DNA from: Oidiodendron maius Zn
Taxonomy: Eukaryota; Ascomycota; Leotiomycetes; Myxotrichaceae
DNA length: 64,000 nucleotides
Direction: 5' to 3'
Assembly: GCA_000827325.1 (NCBI GenBank)
Contig: KN832895.1
Span: 77,438-141,437 of the forward strand
In this document: positions 24,258 to 36,257 of the stretch, piece after piece
Layout: every line of letters starts with the position of its first letter
Numbering within the stretch: position 1 is the stretch's first letter
Made by a program: the position numbers and the translations under genes
Notes under the pieces: model-generated
The model's input: only the letters and a program-made list of their open reading frames with translations
Told to the model about the DNA's origin: nothing
The model's database searches: none

Positions 24258-24749
24258 ATCAGAGGCCAGTCTATGTAAATAATTATATGATTGAGAAAAG
24301 TTGTACGCGGCTTCACAAATGATATCAAATTTGGTTCACCGCGCTCTTCCACATAGTCTCAGTGGCAAAATTCGAACTTCATTCTGGGAACTGGATAACT
24401 TAGGCAAGAAATATCAAGTGATTGTACAAGTTCGTATGACAATACGGTATGGACAGTCAGTACAGTTGTTTTCTGTCACGGTCTGAAGCATCCCTTTGTT
24501 TAAACCTTTGTACCATCTACTCGTTTACCCTGTACGGTTTCCCTGCTCTACTGAGGATGGTGTCAATCAGCCTCTTTAAGGATAGACTCCGCACTAGCGG
24601 GAGATAAATTCCCCTGGCTCTTATCGCCGGGTCCTCTCAGAACGTCGTAATGTCGGTGAAACCCGAGCTGAGCACCACTGAAATTAACACAGAGATCGAA
24701 AGAGCCCGCCAGTTCATAAGAATGATAGTCATGCGAAACGGTTCTTCAA
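24258..24749. other. intergenic
   Basis: Space between the M20 gene and the next regulator. A short open frame from 24650 overlaps the regulator's start in another frame and is not supported. Confidence 0.4.
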
Positions 24750-25711
24750 ATGGCCGCAATCCGGAACGAAGGCCCTCCCAGCCTACAGAAAGCCTGCAAC
24801 GCTTGTTCACAAGCCAAGCGAAGATGCGATGAGCTATGTCCTTGTTCGAGGTGTCAAGCCGATGGCATAGTCTGCAGCTATAAGAACGTACCCTGGATTT
24901 CGAAGCCGGCTCGAGGAGGGATAACGGACGGACCTGTAAAGCGGAAGAGAGGGAAATGTCCGATGCTTTCCTCCACGGTATCAATCAAGACGAACACGAT
25001 TCTCAGGATAAGAAACTTCGTTTTTCCAACGCCAGATCCTGCCTATCGTATGCAGTGCGGCTGTCAAATCCACCAGTTCTACGGAGTTTAGACTTGACAG
25101 ATATGAAGATGCTGCGTCCTCTTCTCCGAGATCTTCCTACTGCTTGCATTTGCTCGACAGGAAAGAGTGGAGTTTCAACTGACGTCCAATTTCCATCACC
25201 AATTACTTCAGTCCTAGATTTGCTACAATCCACGCAGTCACTTTTAGCGGTGCAGGTCAACAGCATCCTCCACAATAACGGTCGAATTGGGGAATTTCCT
25301 CAGATGCGACAACACATGCTGATACAGCTTAGCCATCGGCTATGGCTAGAAGCTCCAACTAGTCTGCCCAACGCCATGACACCGCATGCGGCATGGAAAT
25401 TCGGTGAAAGCATTCGTCGAACGATAATTGCCTCCCAACTTCTGGCAGCTATCACTGGCGCAAGTAAAACAGCCGTTGTCCAGTACCAGCCCTTTCTAGC
25501 GTCGCTACCTTTCGATCGAAGAATCTCGCTTTGGAACATGTAGGATAATGATCCATGGCTAGTATATATTGATGCAAAAGAGACTCCTCTCGTATCACTG
25601 CAGGAGTGGCTTGACGGGGATGAAAATGGCCATGTAAAGGCTGCCAGCGTGTTGCAGAATATTCTTTTAATCTTATATAAGTCCTGGACTCATAGGAGGC
25701 TTTGTATCTGA
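24750..25711 (+). pseudogene. Zn2Cys6 regulator interrupted by a stop codon
   Basis: The zinc cluster (KACNACSQAKRRCD, CPCSRCQADGIVCSY) lies at residues about 14-45. A 71-nt intron (24936-25006, GTAAAG to TCTCAG) joins it in frame to a 178-codon helical region ending FDRRISLWNM, then TAG at 25541-25543. The same frame stays open for 55 more codons after the stop (DNDPWLVYIDAKETPLVSL and onward to 25711), which suggests a nonsense change in a once longer gene. A 64-nt intron spanning the stop (GTAGGA to CTGCAG) is possible, but it leads to another stop 11 codons later. Without the usual middle homology domain the protein would be very short for the family. Confidence 0.6.
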
Positions 25712-25756
25712 GTTGAATGTTCAATTTAATCGATTTATTCTCGCTGTTGGCAGTAG

Positions 25757-25815
25757 CGTGATATAATAAAACCCCGATATAAGGATCATGCTTTATAAGG
25801 ATGCCCCAGCCATAA
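25757..25815 (+). repeat. pogo/Fot1-type terminal inverted repeat, left
   Basis: The sequence AAAACCCCGATATAAGGATC and what follows matches, in inverted orientation, the stretch at 29238-29308 with only a few differences. The ACAGTAAAACC-type end and repeated ATAAGAAT units are typical of Fot1/pogo elements. Confidence 0.65.
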
Positions 25816-26289
25816 AGGTGTTTTGCACGCCCCTTCGCTTTTTTGGTGTAAACTAAAGACAACCCCGTTCTTCAGGATAATCCTTAAGATTTCGTCCTTT
25901 TAGCCAGCTAGCTAAACTCATTGAAAGCATCCCAAATCGCAGTACTCGCCAGGTTGCCAGCTCTGTCACATCACGCGGGTGCAAGTAGCGCGAACTCGGC
26001 TTTAGCATGGCAAGGCTGGCTACGCTATTGTGGTGAGACGGAGTGCGACTGGAAGGACGAGAAACATCATCCAAGGCTGCCAATAAGTTAACAGTAATCT
26101 TCTTCTCTCCTTAGATTATTTCTTCTTGTTAATATAGGACTGACTGTTAATCGTACAGTACAGCATTCAGCTTCGACCCCTCACAAATGTGGATCAAAGT
26201 TGACTACAGCTAGCTGAACCCAGAGAAGTTAACCACTCGCATAAGTTATATTAACCACTCGCTTATAAAGCACTTTAGATTGAGATGAT
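25816..26289. other. spacer inside the inverted-repeat pair
   Basis: A short direct repeat (TTAACCACTCGC followed by TAA or similar) occurs twice at about 26228-26262. No protein relic recognised. Confidence 0.4.
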
Positions 26290-26690
26290 GTGATGATGTC
26301 ATCGGCCTGCATAGTTGGGTGGCTATAGGAAGAGGAGTTTCCTGCGAGAAGGCAGTGGCGGCGGCCAATCATATCAGTGGTATTCGCATTGCTCCAAGCT
26401 CTTCGCTGAGAAAAGACATGGTGGGGATAGGGGATGGAATCCACGGTCACCCTCGGACAAGGGTCGGAACGGAAATTACAATTGTTGCTACCAATCAAGC
26501 TGCAATAGAAGTCATAAGCAAACCAAATCAGCAGTCAGGATAAGAAAGCATAATTCAAGTCTATGAGATAATCTGTGGACTGAAGAAAGGGAGCAACCGC
26601 GCTCTCATCAGGTGGAATCTAGGTCAGGTGGAGTTCCGGCAAGGTAGAGACGCAAAGGGAACAGCACGAAGACCTGATACACCAGCGCCA
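26290..26690 (+). mobile_element. LINE remnant, RNase H domain
   Basis: In one frame the translation contains ATNQAAIEVISKPNQQSG, then after a stop ESIIQVYEIICGLKK and RALIRWNLGQVEFRQG. This matches the pattern of the RNase H domain at the end of ORF2 of fungal Tad/I-type non-LTR elements (DNQAA, P..QSG, IRWxPxHxG). Only this part is visible; the catalytic Asp reads as Thr or is lost and the frame is broken. It is a short, old, truncated copy. Confidence 0.6.
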
Positions 26691-26954
26691 GGGCGGCACA
26701 CTCGCAGACTTTAATTTGGGCGGCAGAACTAAGCATCCTGGAGTTAACTATAATGACTTAGCTTTGCCGCCCGAGTCCCGGAGATTCTATTACAGGGACA
26801 AAACACTTTGGCGGCAACACTAAACAAGCCAGTAAGCTGAGCACCTGCCGTGTTCCTTAGAGCACTTCCAATATCCGCAGATTGCTTTCAAACGATTATT
26901 TTGCCACGTTTCTCCGGCTTTCCAGTTCGATCGTTGTTTTCACTGAGATCCAAC

Positions 26955-27838
26955 ATGTCTAAACCCACAATTGTTATGGTGCCTGACGCCTGGCACGAGC
27001 CTACTATCTACTCTGGCGTAGTTCAGTCCCTCTCTAACTTTGCATATCCGACCGTTAGCTTGGCTCTCCCTTTAGTGGGTGCTGTGCCACCTCACGAAGA
27101 CTTCAGTGGCGATGTCGCTGCAATTCGCGACTGTCTAACCAAGCTTGTCCTAGACAACAAAGAAGTCGTGCTTGTTGTCCACTCGTACTCTGGAATTCCT
27201 GGAGGAGAGGCCACAAAAGAACTCGGGAAAAGAGCGCGGGGCAAAGGGCTTAAAGGGAGGCGTCATCAGATACGTTGTTATAAAATGGATTTGCGATGCC
27301 ACCAGGATTCCAGCCTGCTGTGAAAGGGGATTATTCCGAGATGCCTGAGTGGATGAAGCTTGATCTTGAAGTAAGGATGAGAATTGCATCTTGGGATTAA
27401 ATTTCGCTACTGAAAGCAAATATCCTATATCTTGGCACTTTGTCTGAAGTAATTTATAAGAGTGGTTAACATTCTCCATAGAACGGTATTGCCACTGTTT
27501 CCCCGGAAGACGCCAAGAAAATCTTCTATAATGATATGCCGTCTGCCAAAGGAGATATCCTAGCTGCACAGCTCGTTCACCAAAGTATTGGGGTATACCT
27601 CAGCAAGGCGGCCCACGCCGCGTGGACAAATACCCCCTCGACCTTTCTCGCAGGCGACGCTGATCAGAGCTATATGTCACCTAAAATGGTACAGGAAATG
27701 CTTGAAGGTGCTCGACAGATAGAGGCCTGTGCTTTTGATATTGTAGAACATTGTGGCAGTGGTGGTCATTGTTTTATGATTTCCCATCCGATATGGACAG
27801 CAAATGCGCTTAGGAGAGCGGCAGGAGAGAAGTTCTGA
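26955..27838 (+). pseudogene. alpha/beta-hydrolase with two small frameshifts
   Basis: The first part, from ATG at 26955, reads MSKPTIVMVPDAWHEP, with the nucleophile region VVLVVHSYSGIPGGEA near residue 77 (HSYSG elbow). After AKGLKG-like GKGLKG the frame must shift to read VIRYVV, and again to read NGFAMPPGFQPAVKGDYSE, each by one base and with no splice signal. An intron from about 27371 (GTAAGG) to 27481 (CATAG) then joins NGIATVSPEDAKKIFYND and the C-terminal WTNTPSTFLAGDADQSY and EHCGSGGHCFMISHP, which holds the catalytic His. This is the AB_hydrolase_6-like family of small esterases. Two frameshifts make a working enzyme unlikely, unless the reference has base errors in the A/G runs. 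Confidence 0.7.
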
Positions 27839-28069
27839 GTACATGCTAGGATAAGACGTCCCATTTAATTGGAAATAGCCGTTATAATTAATAATATTGC
27901 TCCTATCTAGCTGTAAGGTAGATTGTATCAAGCTGCCAATTCCCTAGAGTCGGTATTGGTACAGTACGTGTTAAGTAGCTCGGATAATTTAAGGCCTCTC
28001 ATTTATATCAATGCGAAAGCAGCCCTTTGACTGCGGATGAACAGTACATTAAGCACTGGTTGAAAATGC

Positions 28070-29234
28070 CTAGAAACATCCCCTGATTATCGTAACCGTA
28101 ACCCAAAGTCCCAACATAATAAAAGACAAATTCCCCGTCGCCTTCACCAGATTTTCCTCACCTGGCTTCAGCTCAGGAATCAACCTCTTCATGTCGAAAC
28201 CGCGAATCCCGACTCTTTGAAAATCCATCCTCAAATCCCCCTGAGCCGTAATCGCCACAACGATACTCTGAATCGACGAACCTATCAAAAGCCTCGTGAA
28301 CAAAAACGCAGCCAATAATGTGAAATCGCTCTTGCTCAACGTCATGAATCTCGTGAAAAGTGGAGTTTCTCCAAGCGTATCATCGAATACTACTGCAGCC
28401 GTGTAAGCCCCCAAACCAAGGACTTTCAAATACAGATCTCGACCAAAGGTGATCGTTCGAGAGATATCAGATGCCAAGACCACGGTCCCCGCATTGTTCA
28501 TAGCGTTCAAAACCATAGAAAGGACGGTCGAAAGACGCAATTGCTCAGCTCTCCCATCAGCAACTGGTGGTCCGCTTTTCAATTGGACATAGATTTGAGC
28601 TGATACTGCCGACAGCATTTCGGCGATGATGGGGACCCAGTGCAGCTGCCGAGTTCCGAGGATCAGGGATTGCTCGATGACGAGAAAGAAGGCGAGGCCT
28701 TGCCAGTTGCCGGTTTGAATGAAGTCGAGTGTTTGCTTGTCCCATGGTAGGAAGATGTGGTCGAGGGTGCAGAGCAGGACGATGCTAGATTTTGCGATGC
28801 GGATGACGATGTCGGAAACCACGGACATCTTTAAGTTTGGCCGACAGCCGATCAAAAGTTGTGGTTTGGTGTTCGATATCGGTTTGTGAGCTGGAGATAA
28901 CAAGTCGCATGCGAAATGCAATATCGAAACCGAGATGGAGAAGGGCAGGATTGTCGGCAGAAATGAATAATGTAGAGGCTTGCTTCCTGTATTCGTAGCC
29001 CCATACGGAGCATTTCGCTACTGGGTAAGATTGCTTTGAAATCCTTACGACGCACGCGGCGGAATAAGTGACTGGAATTGCCGATCTCAAAGGTCTGGCC
29101 TGAAATGCTGTGTCGCAGATCGCCGATATGGAATCACTAAGTACAGCAAGGATAGCCATCCCCAGCCATTGTAACTCCCTCATCTCCATTCCGCTCTTGA
29201 CAGGCCGCCATTCTCCGGCCAGCTCAATCTCCAT
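28070..29234 (-). CDS. hypothetical membrane protein
   Basis: I do not recognise the family. A frame from ATG 29234 (MEIELAGEWRPVKSG) runs to about 28904, and a second from about 28832 (MSVVSDIVIRIAKSS) to 28070; a 72-nt intron with a GTTATC donor and TTAAAG acceptor joins them in frame, giving roughly 360 aa. Hydrophobic segments include LQWLGMAILAVLSDSISAI, FTLLAAFLFTRLLIGSS and SFIMLGLWVTVTIIRG, so an integral membrane protein is likely. The donor is weak, so a frameshift is the alternative. The start codon lies three bases inside the transposon-type inverted repeat that ends at 29308, so the original promoter has been displaced or replaced. Confidence 0.5.
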
Positions 29235-29237
29235 ACT

Positions 29238-29308
29238 TGTGAGTATTCTTATTAGCGGGGTATTCTTATATCACATGATTCTTATAGCGGGGTTTTACTG
29301 TAGGTAAG
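29238..29308 (-). repeat. pogo/Fot1-type terminal inverted repeat, right
   Basis: Contains two units of the form ATTCTTATxAGCGGGGT and ends GGGGTTTTACTGTA. It is the inverted counterpart of 25757-25815. Confidence 0.65.
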
Positions 29309-29623
29309 TTTTCTCCTACACGGTTACCAGTTACTTGTATTGTATTGAATTTCCATTGATACTGTAACAAGGCCACTTTATTTCCCACATTGGCCTCATA
29401 TAACTACGAGTCGAATTGAGCAACCATCTGGCGCCGTCAGCTCATGAACACGCCACTTGGCCCAGTAAATTCTATTATAGAGTCAAACCCCTAGTAATTT
29501 ACGTGCGATAATTCTCCATTATCCCCATGTTCCTTATGCTCAGTGTTGAGTGCACACTAAACTTTTCCAGAAATCTTCGTCAAATGCAATTGGACCTCCG
29601 AGTCCGCCCCGTGTCAACTATCA
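29309..29623. other. intergenic
   Basis: No feature recognised. Confidence 0.4.
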
Positions 29624-31791
29624 TCAAAGTAAGACATAGTAACCGCGTTTCTGCATAATTGATATCCAATCACAGCCGTCTGAACCCACCTTCCTACTCT
29701 GCCAACATTCCTCCATAATTTTGAAAGCCTCAAAACACGCCCCTAGAGTCCATTGGTTGATCTCTGCTGTAGAAACAAGGTCTCGAAAAAAGTTCTGTTG
29801 TTCATCAAGTGCTAAGCATCCAGAGATACAGAAAGGCCAAACTAAATATTGCAATACTCTTAAATTCTTTATCCCTTTGAATGCAGCTATAGTCTCGGAG
29901 ACACTTTCGGTAATCTCTGGCAGCTCGGGATGTGCTCCAGAAATAACAACATGGAGATAAGTAATTGCTGAGAGAATAAAGATTTTGTTGAACTCAGTAC
30001 GAGTAGGCGACTGAGGTATTCCCGAGGAATTTAGTGATAAAAGCTGCGTCGTCGATATACTGTCGATATACGCCAGTTCTTGCCGGAGACGCTCCTCAAT
30101 CTGTCCACCGCGCTTCGCTAAATCCACAATACTTAGCTTGCGGGCGTTTTGTGACTCTTTTTTCCACCTGTCTAATAATGAAATCTCAAAAATGAGTACC
30201 ATGACGGGATTCCGGCAACCTGTGAGGCTCTCCATATTGATCCCAAGAGTTGCAAGCGCGAGTATGTGGTTAATTTCCACAAATGGAGCTGACCCTGTAG
30301 AAGCACACGAAATTATATCGAACCATATAAAAGAGCCAAGCAAAAAATTGATTATACTCTCAACTTCAGGGCTTAAGTTGGCTTGGTCGCTATTTTGGCT
30401 CCTCTTCTCCGGAGTTGGTTTAAGAAGGCCCATCCGTGCGTCGACGAGCGTAGGAACCAATATAGCAGCTGTACAGAGAAGCGTTTGCCAGTTCCTTTTA
30501 CCTCCAGTAAAGATCTTAAGCACCAAAGAATTAGGACTGAATTAATGGCTGTCTCAAGTATGATTCACGCACCTCATAAAACAAGAGCTGAACGATAGAA
30601 GTCAGGCCTCCAAGTGTGTGGATCAGACGGCTACGGTAGTCCAATTTATGAGCTTCTTCCACGATAGCTTGCATCAGTTGGAAGGCCAAATAATGGAAGC
30701 CATCTTTGGCGCGGAGCGGAGCAAGAGTAGTCGAAATGTCACTATTTTGAACCTGAATTGAGAGGTGGTACTCGCTTAGAGCGAGGGTTGCATGATATGC
30801 CGAAGGGAGCTTCTTGAGGATGGAGAAAAGCCAACCTCTTTTTTGCCGCTCAGGGCAGTGATAGAAGGGATACTGAACATAGAAGACCTCGTCCAAGTAG
30901 TGCATGAACAATGTATCCTCGGGGTCTTCACTTAGGAGTAATTTCCCCGTAGCCGATTGCCGTAGCATAGACTGTCCACGGACATTAGATACCACTGAAA
31001 ATAATGGAGAAGAAAAGTTTGAGCTGACATAATCATCAATATTACCGCTAAAACCTTGAGATATGCCACCTGTCGACTTGCTCACTGGAGAGATTCTTTC
31101 ATTTGTTACAGCTCGAACGTTATCCTGAGGTATGATGTTAACCCATGCTGTATTGACTTCGTTCACTGAAGGCAAACGAGGGTTGGTATAGCTACCTCCT
31201 CGGAAGATCCGGATCTCATCGAATTGGGCCCCAAATTCATGCTATCTGCGGTTTCGGGTGCTGGTGCAGGTATGTAACACTCTTGGTTGTAGGAAGATTC
31301 TGTTGTGAGAACGTTATTCGGTGACGAAGAGTTCCATGAAGGGCCTATAATGGAGTTTATGTCCGTGTCACTTATACTGTAAGGATATTCGCCTCGAGTC
31401 AGAGAGTCATTCCACCCAGTAATGTGTTGAGTGGAAGTAAACGTAGTAGAAACCGGCGATAGCAAGCCCTGTCCCAATTGAGTTGTCGGGAGTAACTGTC
31501 TCCCCCTCTTCTTCGATTTGGTCTCTTGCACCACACGATTGATTTTTGAAGCCTGGTCTTTCCGCAATATTCCATTATCCATCCATTGAGGTTTAGGTCC
31601 GTATCCGTAACACTCTAATTCAAGAGACATGCATGCTGAGCACAGAGGTCGAGTCTCATCACATTTCTTCTTGCGGAGTCGACAAGTCCAGCAGCCATAC
31701 AAGCTTCTCCCAGCTAGATTCGCTATTACTCTATGCCAGAGGCGCTGCTAGTGAAGGGCATGGACTTACTATTCACAAGACTCGTAGCCAT
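29624..31791 (-). CDS. Zn2Cys6 transcription factor, Fungal_trans_2 type
   Basis: A 660-aa regulator from four exons: 31791-31770 (MATSLVN), 31713-31196, 31124-30573 and 30514-29624. All three introns have GT-AG ends (GTAAGT/CTAG, GTAGCT/CTCAG, GTGCGT/TTAAG) and keep one frame. The tiny first exon joins to TGRSLYGCWTCRLRKKKCDE, which places the zinc cluster at residues about 14-41 (CSACMSLELEC). The later part has the PF11951 signature: MHYLDEVFYVQYPFY, LPSAYHATLALSEYHL and LLFYEIFTGGKRNWQTLL. It appears whole. A close functional partner is not obvious; the nearest genes are a membrane protein of unknown role and another regulator on the opposite strand. Confidence 0.85.
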
Positions 31792-32243
31792 GCTGGCGGG
31801 AAGAAAGTATGCAGCACTTGAGGTATATAATGATTCGTATTAGGAGTAATAAGAGACCTGAATCACCTCGAGAACATGACCTTCGTTAATGGGAATAGCG
31901 GAGAAGAATAACGTTGCTATCCCGCCCTAACAAAAGCAGTATGGCACACAGACCGATTGCATCGCACATCCTTTTGCTATAAGCCACCTCCTGAGAGAGG
32001 TCATTTGTTTCGCACAGGCCACATTAGGGGGACATACTGTGCTAGCGAAAAGGAGAATGTCGGGAGGCACGGAAAATCCGATGATACCCCACATTTTGGT
32101 ACTAGGCCTAAAGTAGTTTCGGCTCTTGGATCCTCGTGATCATAAGCTCGGGTCGGAATGGCCGACGTAGTCTCGTGTCTTCCGACCGACCTCCACTCAA
32201 ACATCAGCTCGTCCATATCTGTGTACGAAACTCCAAGTGCACA
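31792..32243. other. divergent promoter region between two regulators
   Basis: About 450 bases shared by the 5' ends of two Zn2Cys6 genes transcribed away from each other. No further motif recognised. Confidence 0.4.
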
Positions 32244-34572
32244 ATGGACGTTCCGGAACCATCATCGATGATAAATCAATGGGTAAGGAGGCGAGCTTGC
32301 CTCAATTGCACTAGCGCCAAGGTCAAGTGCACCTCTGTTTCTTTGGAGACAGAATCATGCAGAAGATGTGAAAGATTGGGCAGAACGTGCATCTATACAG
32401 AGCCTTCTTCCCAGACAAGAAGAAATCGCCAAGAACCCTCGTGAGTGTCACAATCTCATCTGCTGTCTGCATGGCCTTGTAGGATTCAAGAGCTGTGGGA
32501 GCGCGTTGGAACAGCATGCACACAAGAGTCACTTGAGTGCTTGATGACGTGCCTCAATTCAATCGCTGAACTCGACCTAATGACTGGAGTGAAGTCAATT
32601 ATTGAAGAGGACTCAGTGATTGAGCACCCCCTTTCATATTCACCAGGTATTTCATCGGCATAATGCAAGCTAATACGTCCTCAGATCTGCCAAGAGACTC
32701 GAGGAGAAGGTGCAGCTGTTGTCCACACAAGTGGCTACTTTAACTCAACATGTCTACTCAAACTCAGTTCAAGGACCCCAAAGTAATCGCTCTACTACCG
32801 ACATTCTTTATTCTAGCTTGTCATCCCCAAACGACCGAATAAGCGGCAGCCATTCTGCGTCTTCCGGGTCACTGCCTAGGTCTAGGGACGTTCATAATAA
32901 TAGCTTGGCCAACGTTGTTCTACGCGATATAGGAGGCCTAGTATCAGAGGATCGTAAACTGGAGATTTTCCGGCGAGATTTCATCAACTACTTTCCATTT
33001 GTGGTTGTGCCTCCCACAGTCAGCGTGGAAGCTCTTCAACACGATAATCCATTCCTTTTCTTGTGTATTATGGCTGTCACTTCTTCTGAGGATCCCATAC
33101 TACAGCGCAGACTAGGAAATGAAATCAAGAAGCATATTTGCGACCGATTAGTGATGGGTCATGAAGCTAGCATGGATCTTTTACAGGGCCTTCTGGTATT
33201 CGTAGCCTGGTATCAGTACTTCTGTGTACCTGGGAAGCATCAATACTTCCTCATGTTACAATTGTGTATTAACATGTGCCATGAGTTGAGACTGGACTTG
33301 AATGAGAATGGAAAGAAAGGTCTCGAGACAGCCCAAATTCAGGGGAGAGCACGAAATCCGGCAGATATGAGAGCTCTTCTTGGTACATATTGTTTATCAT
33401 CTACGTATGGTCCACTCGCACAGTCCCAATTGTTCTTAACATCGAGCTGACTGTCAATTCTAATAAGTTTATCAATGGTGTTGAGAAAACGAACGATTAT
33501 GCACTACACATCATATATGGAGGATTGTTGCGCATCTCTCTCACTAGGGAAAGACGTTCCTAGTGATCAGTTGATCATGCCATATGTGGAAATCCAGGTT
33601 CTTCAAAGGAAGATCAGCGACGCTTTCTGCTACCACGATATATCTACCTGTGACATAAGAGGCGGGCGCGCACTCCAGATCGTGGTTGATTCTTTCTCTC
33701 GTGAAGTTGACAGACTTAAGAAGGGCATTGGAGCAACAAACAAAAATACTATTCTGGTCCAGCATCTTCACTTCCTACAAGTCTGGATTTATGAAGTAGC
33801 CCTCTATAACAAGCTTTGGCAAAGTACTTTCGTGCCTGCTCGACTCACTCAACCAGAGAATAACATTTCAATCCAGTTCTCAATGCAGCGGACTAATATG
33901 CTGTGGCAGCTCGTTGCAGCAACTCACTCATTTCATAATTGGTGCCTGGCTGTTGAGAATGCCGAGCTGCTTAATTTTCCATTCTCTTGGTGGACAGAAC
34001 TTTCTTACGTCTTTATCGTTCAAGTCAAAACTGTTTTCCTTGACTCTGAGACTGGTATCACAGGACAAGAACAGATGAATTCACGGCAACAAGCAGAATC
34101 GCTAGAAGCCGACTTTAAAAGAGCTGCTGAAAAGGAAGTCATGATACCTCACATGCTGGATATGTATATGGGGAAATTAGCCACGGTGACCACGCAGGTT
34201 GTTGATGATGATGGCGACAAGGACATGGTATATTCTTTTACAGCTATGCTCAAAGGCATACAATCTGGGTATGAAAGCCGAATTGGGGCTGAGAATAGAC
34301 CTGCTCCAGGGCAATTTGAAATGCGCCAAGAGCAGTCATCCCTTTCACAGCTGCCGTATTCGGAAGTCAGGAGTACGGAAATGCATGGGTCGATGCCGCC
34401 AGCAGTCAGCACAAATCATGTCGAGCTAGAAATAGGTGACCCACACGGTTCTTCTGCAGGCCAACTGAACTTGCAATTCAACTTGGCCCAACCTGGATTT
34501 GACGACTTCTTTTGGGATACGATGATGAATGAATTCTCATTCTTCATGCCCCAGAATAATCCATCTCTTTGA
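32244..34572 (+). CDS. Zn2Cys6 transcription factor
   Basis: A 673-aa regulator from three exons (32244-32440, 32685-33404, 33468-34572). The first intron is unusually long (244 nt) and its 5' GTGAGT and 3' CTCAG ends restore the frame into RLEEKVQLLSTQVATLTQ, a coiled-coil typical just behind the zinc cluster (RRRACLNCTSAKVKC, ESCRRCERLGRTC). The middle domain has FINYFPFVVVPP, PFLFLCIMAVTSSEDP, SMDLLQGLLVFVAWYQYF and LRLDLNENGKK, the pattern of regulators often found with fungal metabolite clusters. An inverted, decayed paralogue lies at 44.5-46.0 kb. It may regulate the prenyltransferase cluster to the right, but more than 10 kb of repeats lie between. Confidence 0.87.
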
Positions 34573-35309
34573 AGTTTCACCGAGGTTGGCTCACACAAGT
34601 TTGGAATTATTATCAAAAAAGTATGGATACACCACTTTTGAGCTATTCTGGGGTAAACACCTGTAAATGCTCATTTAACGGATGCCAATGTAGTCCTGCA
34701 GTTAACACAAGCGCCATTCCACAGTCATGTGAGGCGGCGGGGAGGGGGAAGTGGAGGGTGCGAAGGAGCCAACAGCGGTGGAATTAGACGGTGATCCACG
34801 CTTCGTGATTTCTTTTAGCAAGGTATATTGGAGCTGGTATTGTCTGAGGAGGTGACGAAGAACGAGTAGAGCTGTTAGGAGCTAGCGTATGATAAGTCGG
34901 TCTCCTGCATACAAACATGATTCTGTGTCAGAGGTTGGCTCAATTAGTAAGAACTAGAAAGTGTGATAACTATGTCGACCGAGGAAAATTGAACGCTTAA
35001 TCTCAAGACGCAACACCGTGGCATTTGAATATGCAGCTCGTGAACCGGAGTCTAGACCTCTCACAAAGGCGTTTGAATGCCACTAGGTATCAACCCGCCC
35101 CTCAAGTTGCCCATGGTGCGCACCAACTTCGACCAGCGACTCGTTAACAAGGGATCAATCGTTGGTGAGCTAGAGACGTTAGCGATCTCGTAGGGACCCC
35201 AGAATAGAGAGTCGGCCACGGAACTCCGTGGCCAGGAGCAAGCGCCATTAGTAGTCTATTCCGAGGCACTTTACAACGCTCTCTTTCCCCAACTTCACTA
35301 ACACCAGGC
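34573..35309. other. intergenic
   Basis: No supported gene. Possibly contains the lost 5' part of the next relic, but nothing can be read. Confidence 0.4.
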
Positions 35310-36056
35310 CACTACAGTCACATGGAACTCCAGATACATCTCTCTATGGCTGGATTGTCTGGCCTGGACAAAGATGTGGGAACAGAGGACGGGAAATGGG
35401 AACGCAATGTTATTGAATTCTATGCAAGGAGAGTTTGAGAGGCTGTATAGGAATGTATGACATCCTAGAGTATCTGGTTCTATTCTACTAATACTATAAT
35501 GTAGCATCGCTTATATGACCAAGTTGACTTGCTGGCGGCATTACAAGCAAGCTTGATCTACTCGATTATGATATATCTCAACTCTAATACGACAGCGAAA
35601 TATGGGACCCAACTCGTATTGGGCCAGCTTCAAGAGATGGCATATCGTCTACTGACTATGACAGAATTTCCCAGGGCGGACGTTTCTAGTAAGGGTCCTG
35701 ACCACGAGTTGTGGATAATTGCTTCCGCAGCACAGCGAACAGTATTAGCGATATACGTCTTTGACTGTGTCATCTGCTTTCTGAGCCGCATTCCCGTTTA
35801 CTCTTGTGATGAACTCCACTTCATCCCAGCCCCTGTTTTCAGACGGTTATGGGAGGCTCAGGAGTATGAAACATGGAAGGAAGAGTATAGAAATTGGTTC
35901 CAGAGGTGGAAAGGCAGGGAAGTAGTAATGGGCGAGTTACTGAATCAACACACGGATTCATACACCTGGAATCGGTTGGAAGAGTGGCTTAGTGAGGCTG
36001 ATGAATTTGGGATGTTAATATTCACAGGGTCACTGCTATCTGCAAAAAGTGAGTAA
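35310..36056 (+). pseudogene. 3' part of a fungal transcription factor gene, 5' part missing
   Basis: Two pieces joined by a good intron (about 35453-35504, GTATGA, TACTAAT and ATGTAG): the first reads LWLDCLAWTKMWEQ and MQGEFERLY, the second DQVDLLAALQASLIYSIMIY, FVLGQL-like LVLGQLQEMAYRL, and ends IFTGSLLSAKSE. This is the order seen in the C-terminal half of many fungal Zn2Cys6 or C2H2 regulators with a middle homology region (AALQA.LIY). No zinc-binding region is found upstream within 700 bases, so I take it as a truncated relic. Confidence 0.6.
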
Positions 36057-36257
36057 AACGTCAGTAGGCCTACTACGCAGTGCAACGTAAGAAAGAGCTC
36101 TAGGTCTCTAGGTATAGACACGAATCCCGTATGTTCAAAGAATATAGTGGGTTGAAATACAGGCTGTCTCTGTTTAAGTCACCACTCTTACTGGCACTCT
36201 TACCTCTACCCGTCCTGATTTGCGTCTTTCGAAGGCCGCACCACCACCCCTCTGTAT

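Noticed and set aside
25860-26083. Minus-strand open frame next to the left inverted repeat as a transposase
   Set aside because: No block of the pogo/Fot1 transposase is visible in it.
31125-31195. Apparent frameshift in the regulator at 29.6-31.8 kb
   Set aside because: A 71-nt intron (GTAGCT to CTCAG) restores the frame exactly.
32445-32663. Coding exon between the zinc cluster and the coiled coil of the regulator
   Set aside because: Using it puts the following coiled coil out of frame; one 244-nt intron gives the right frame.
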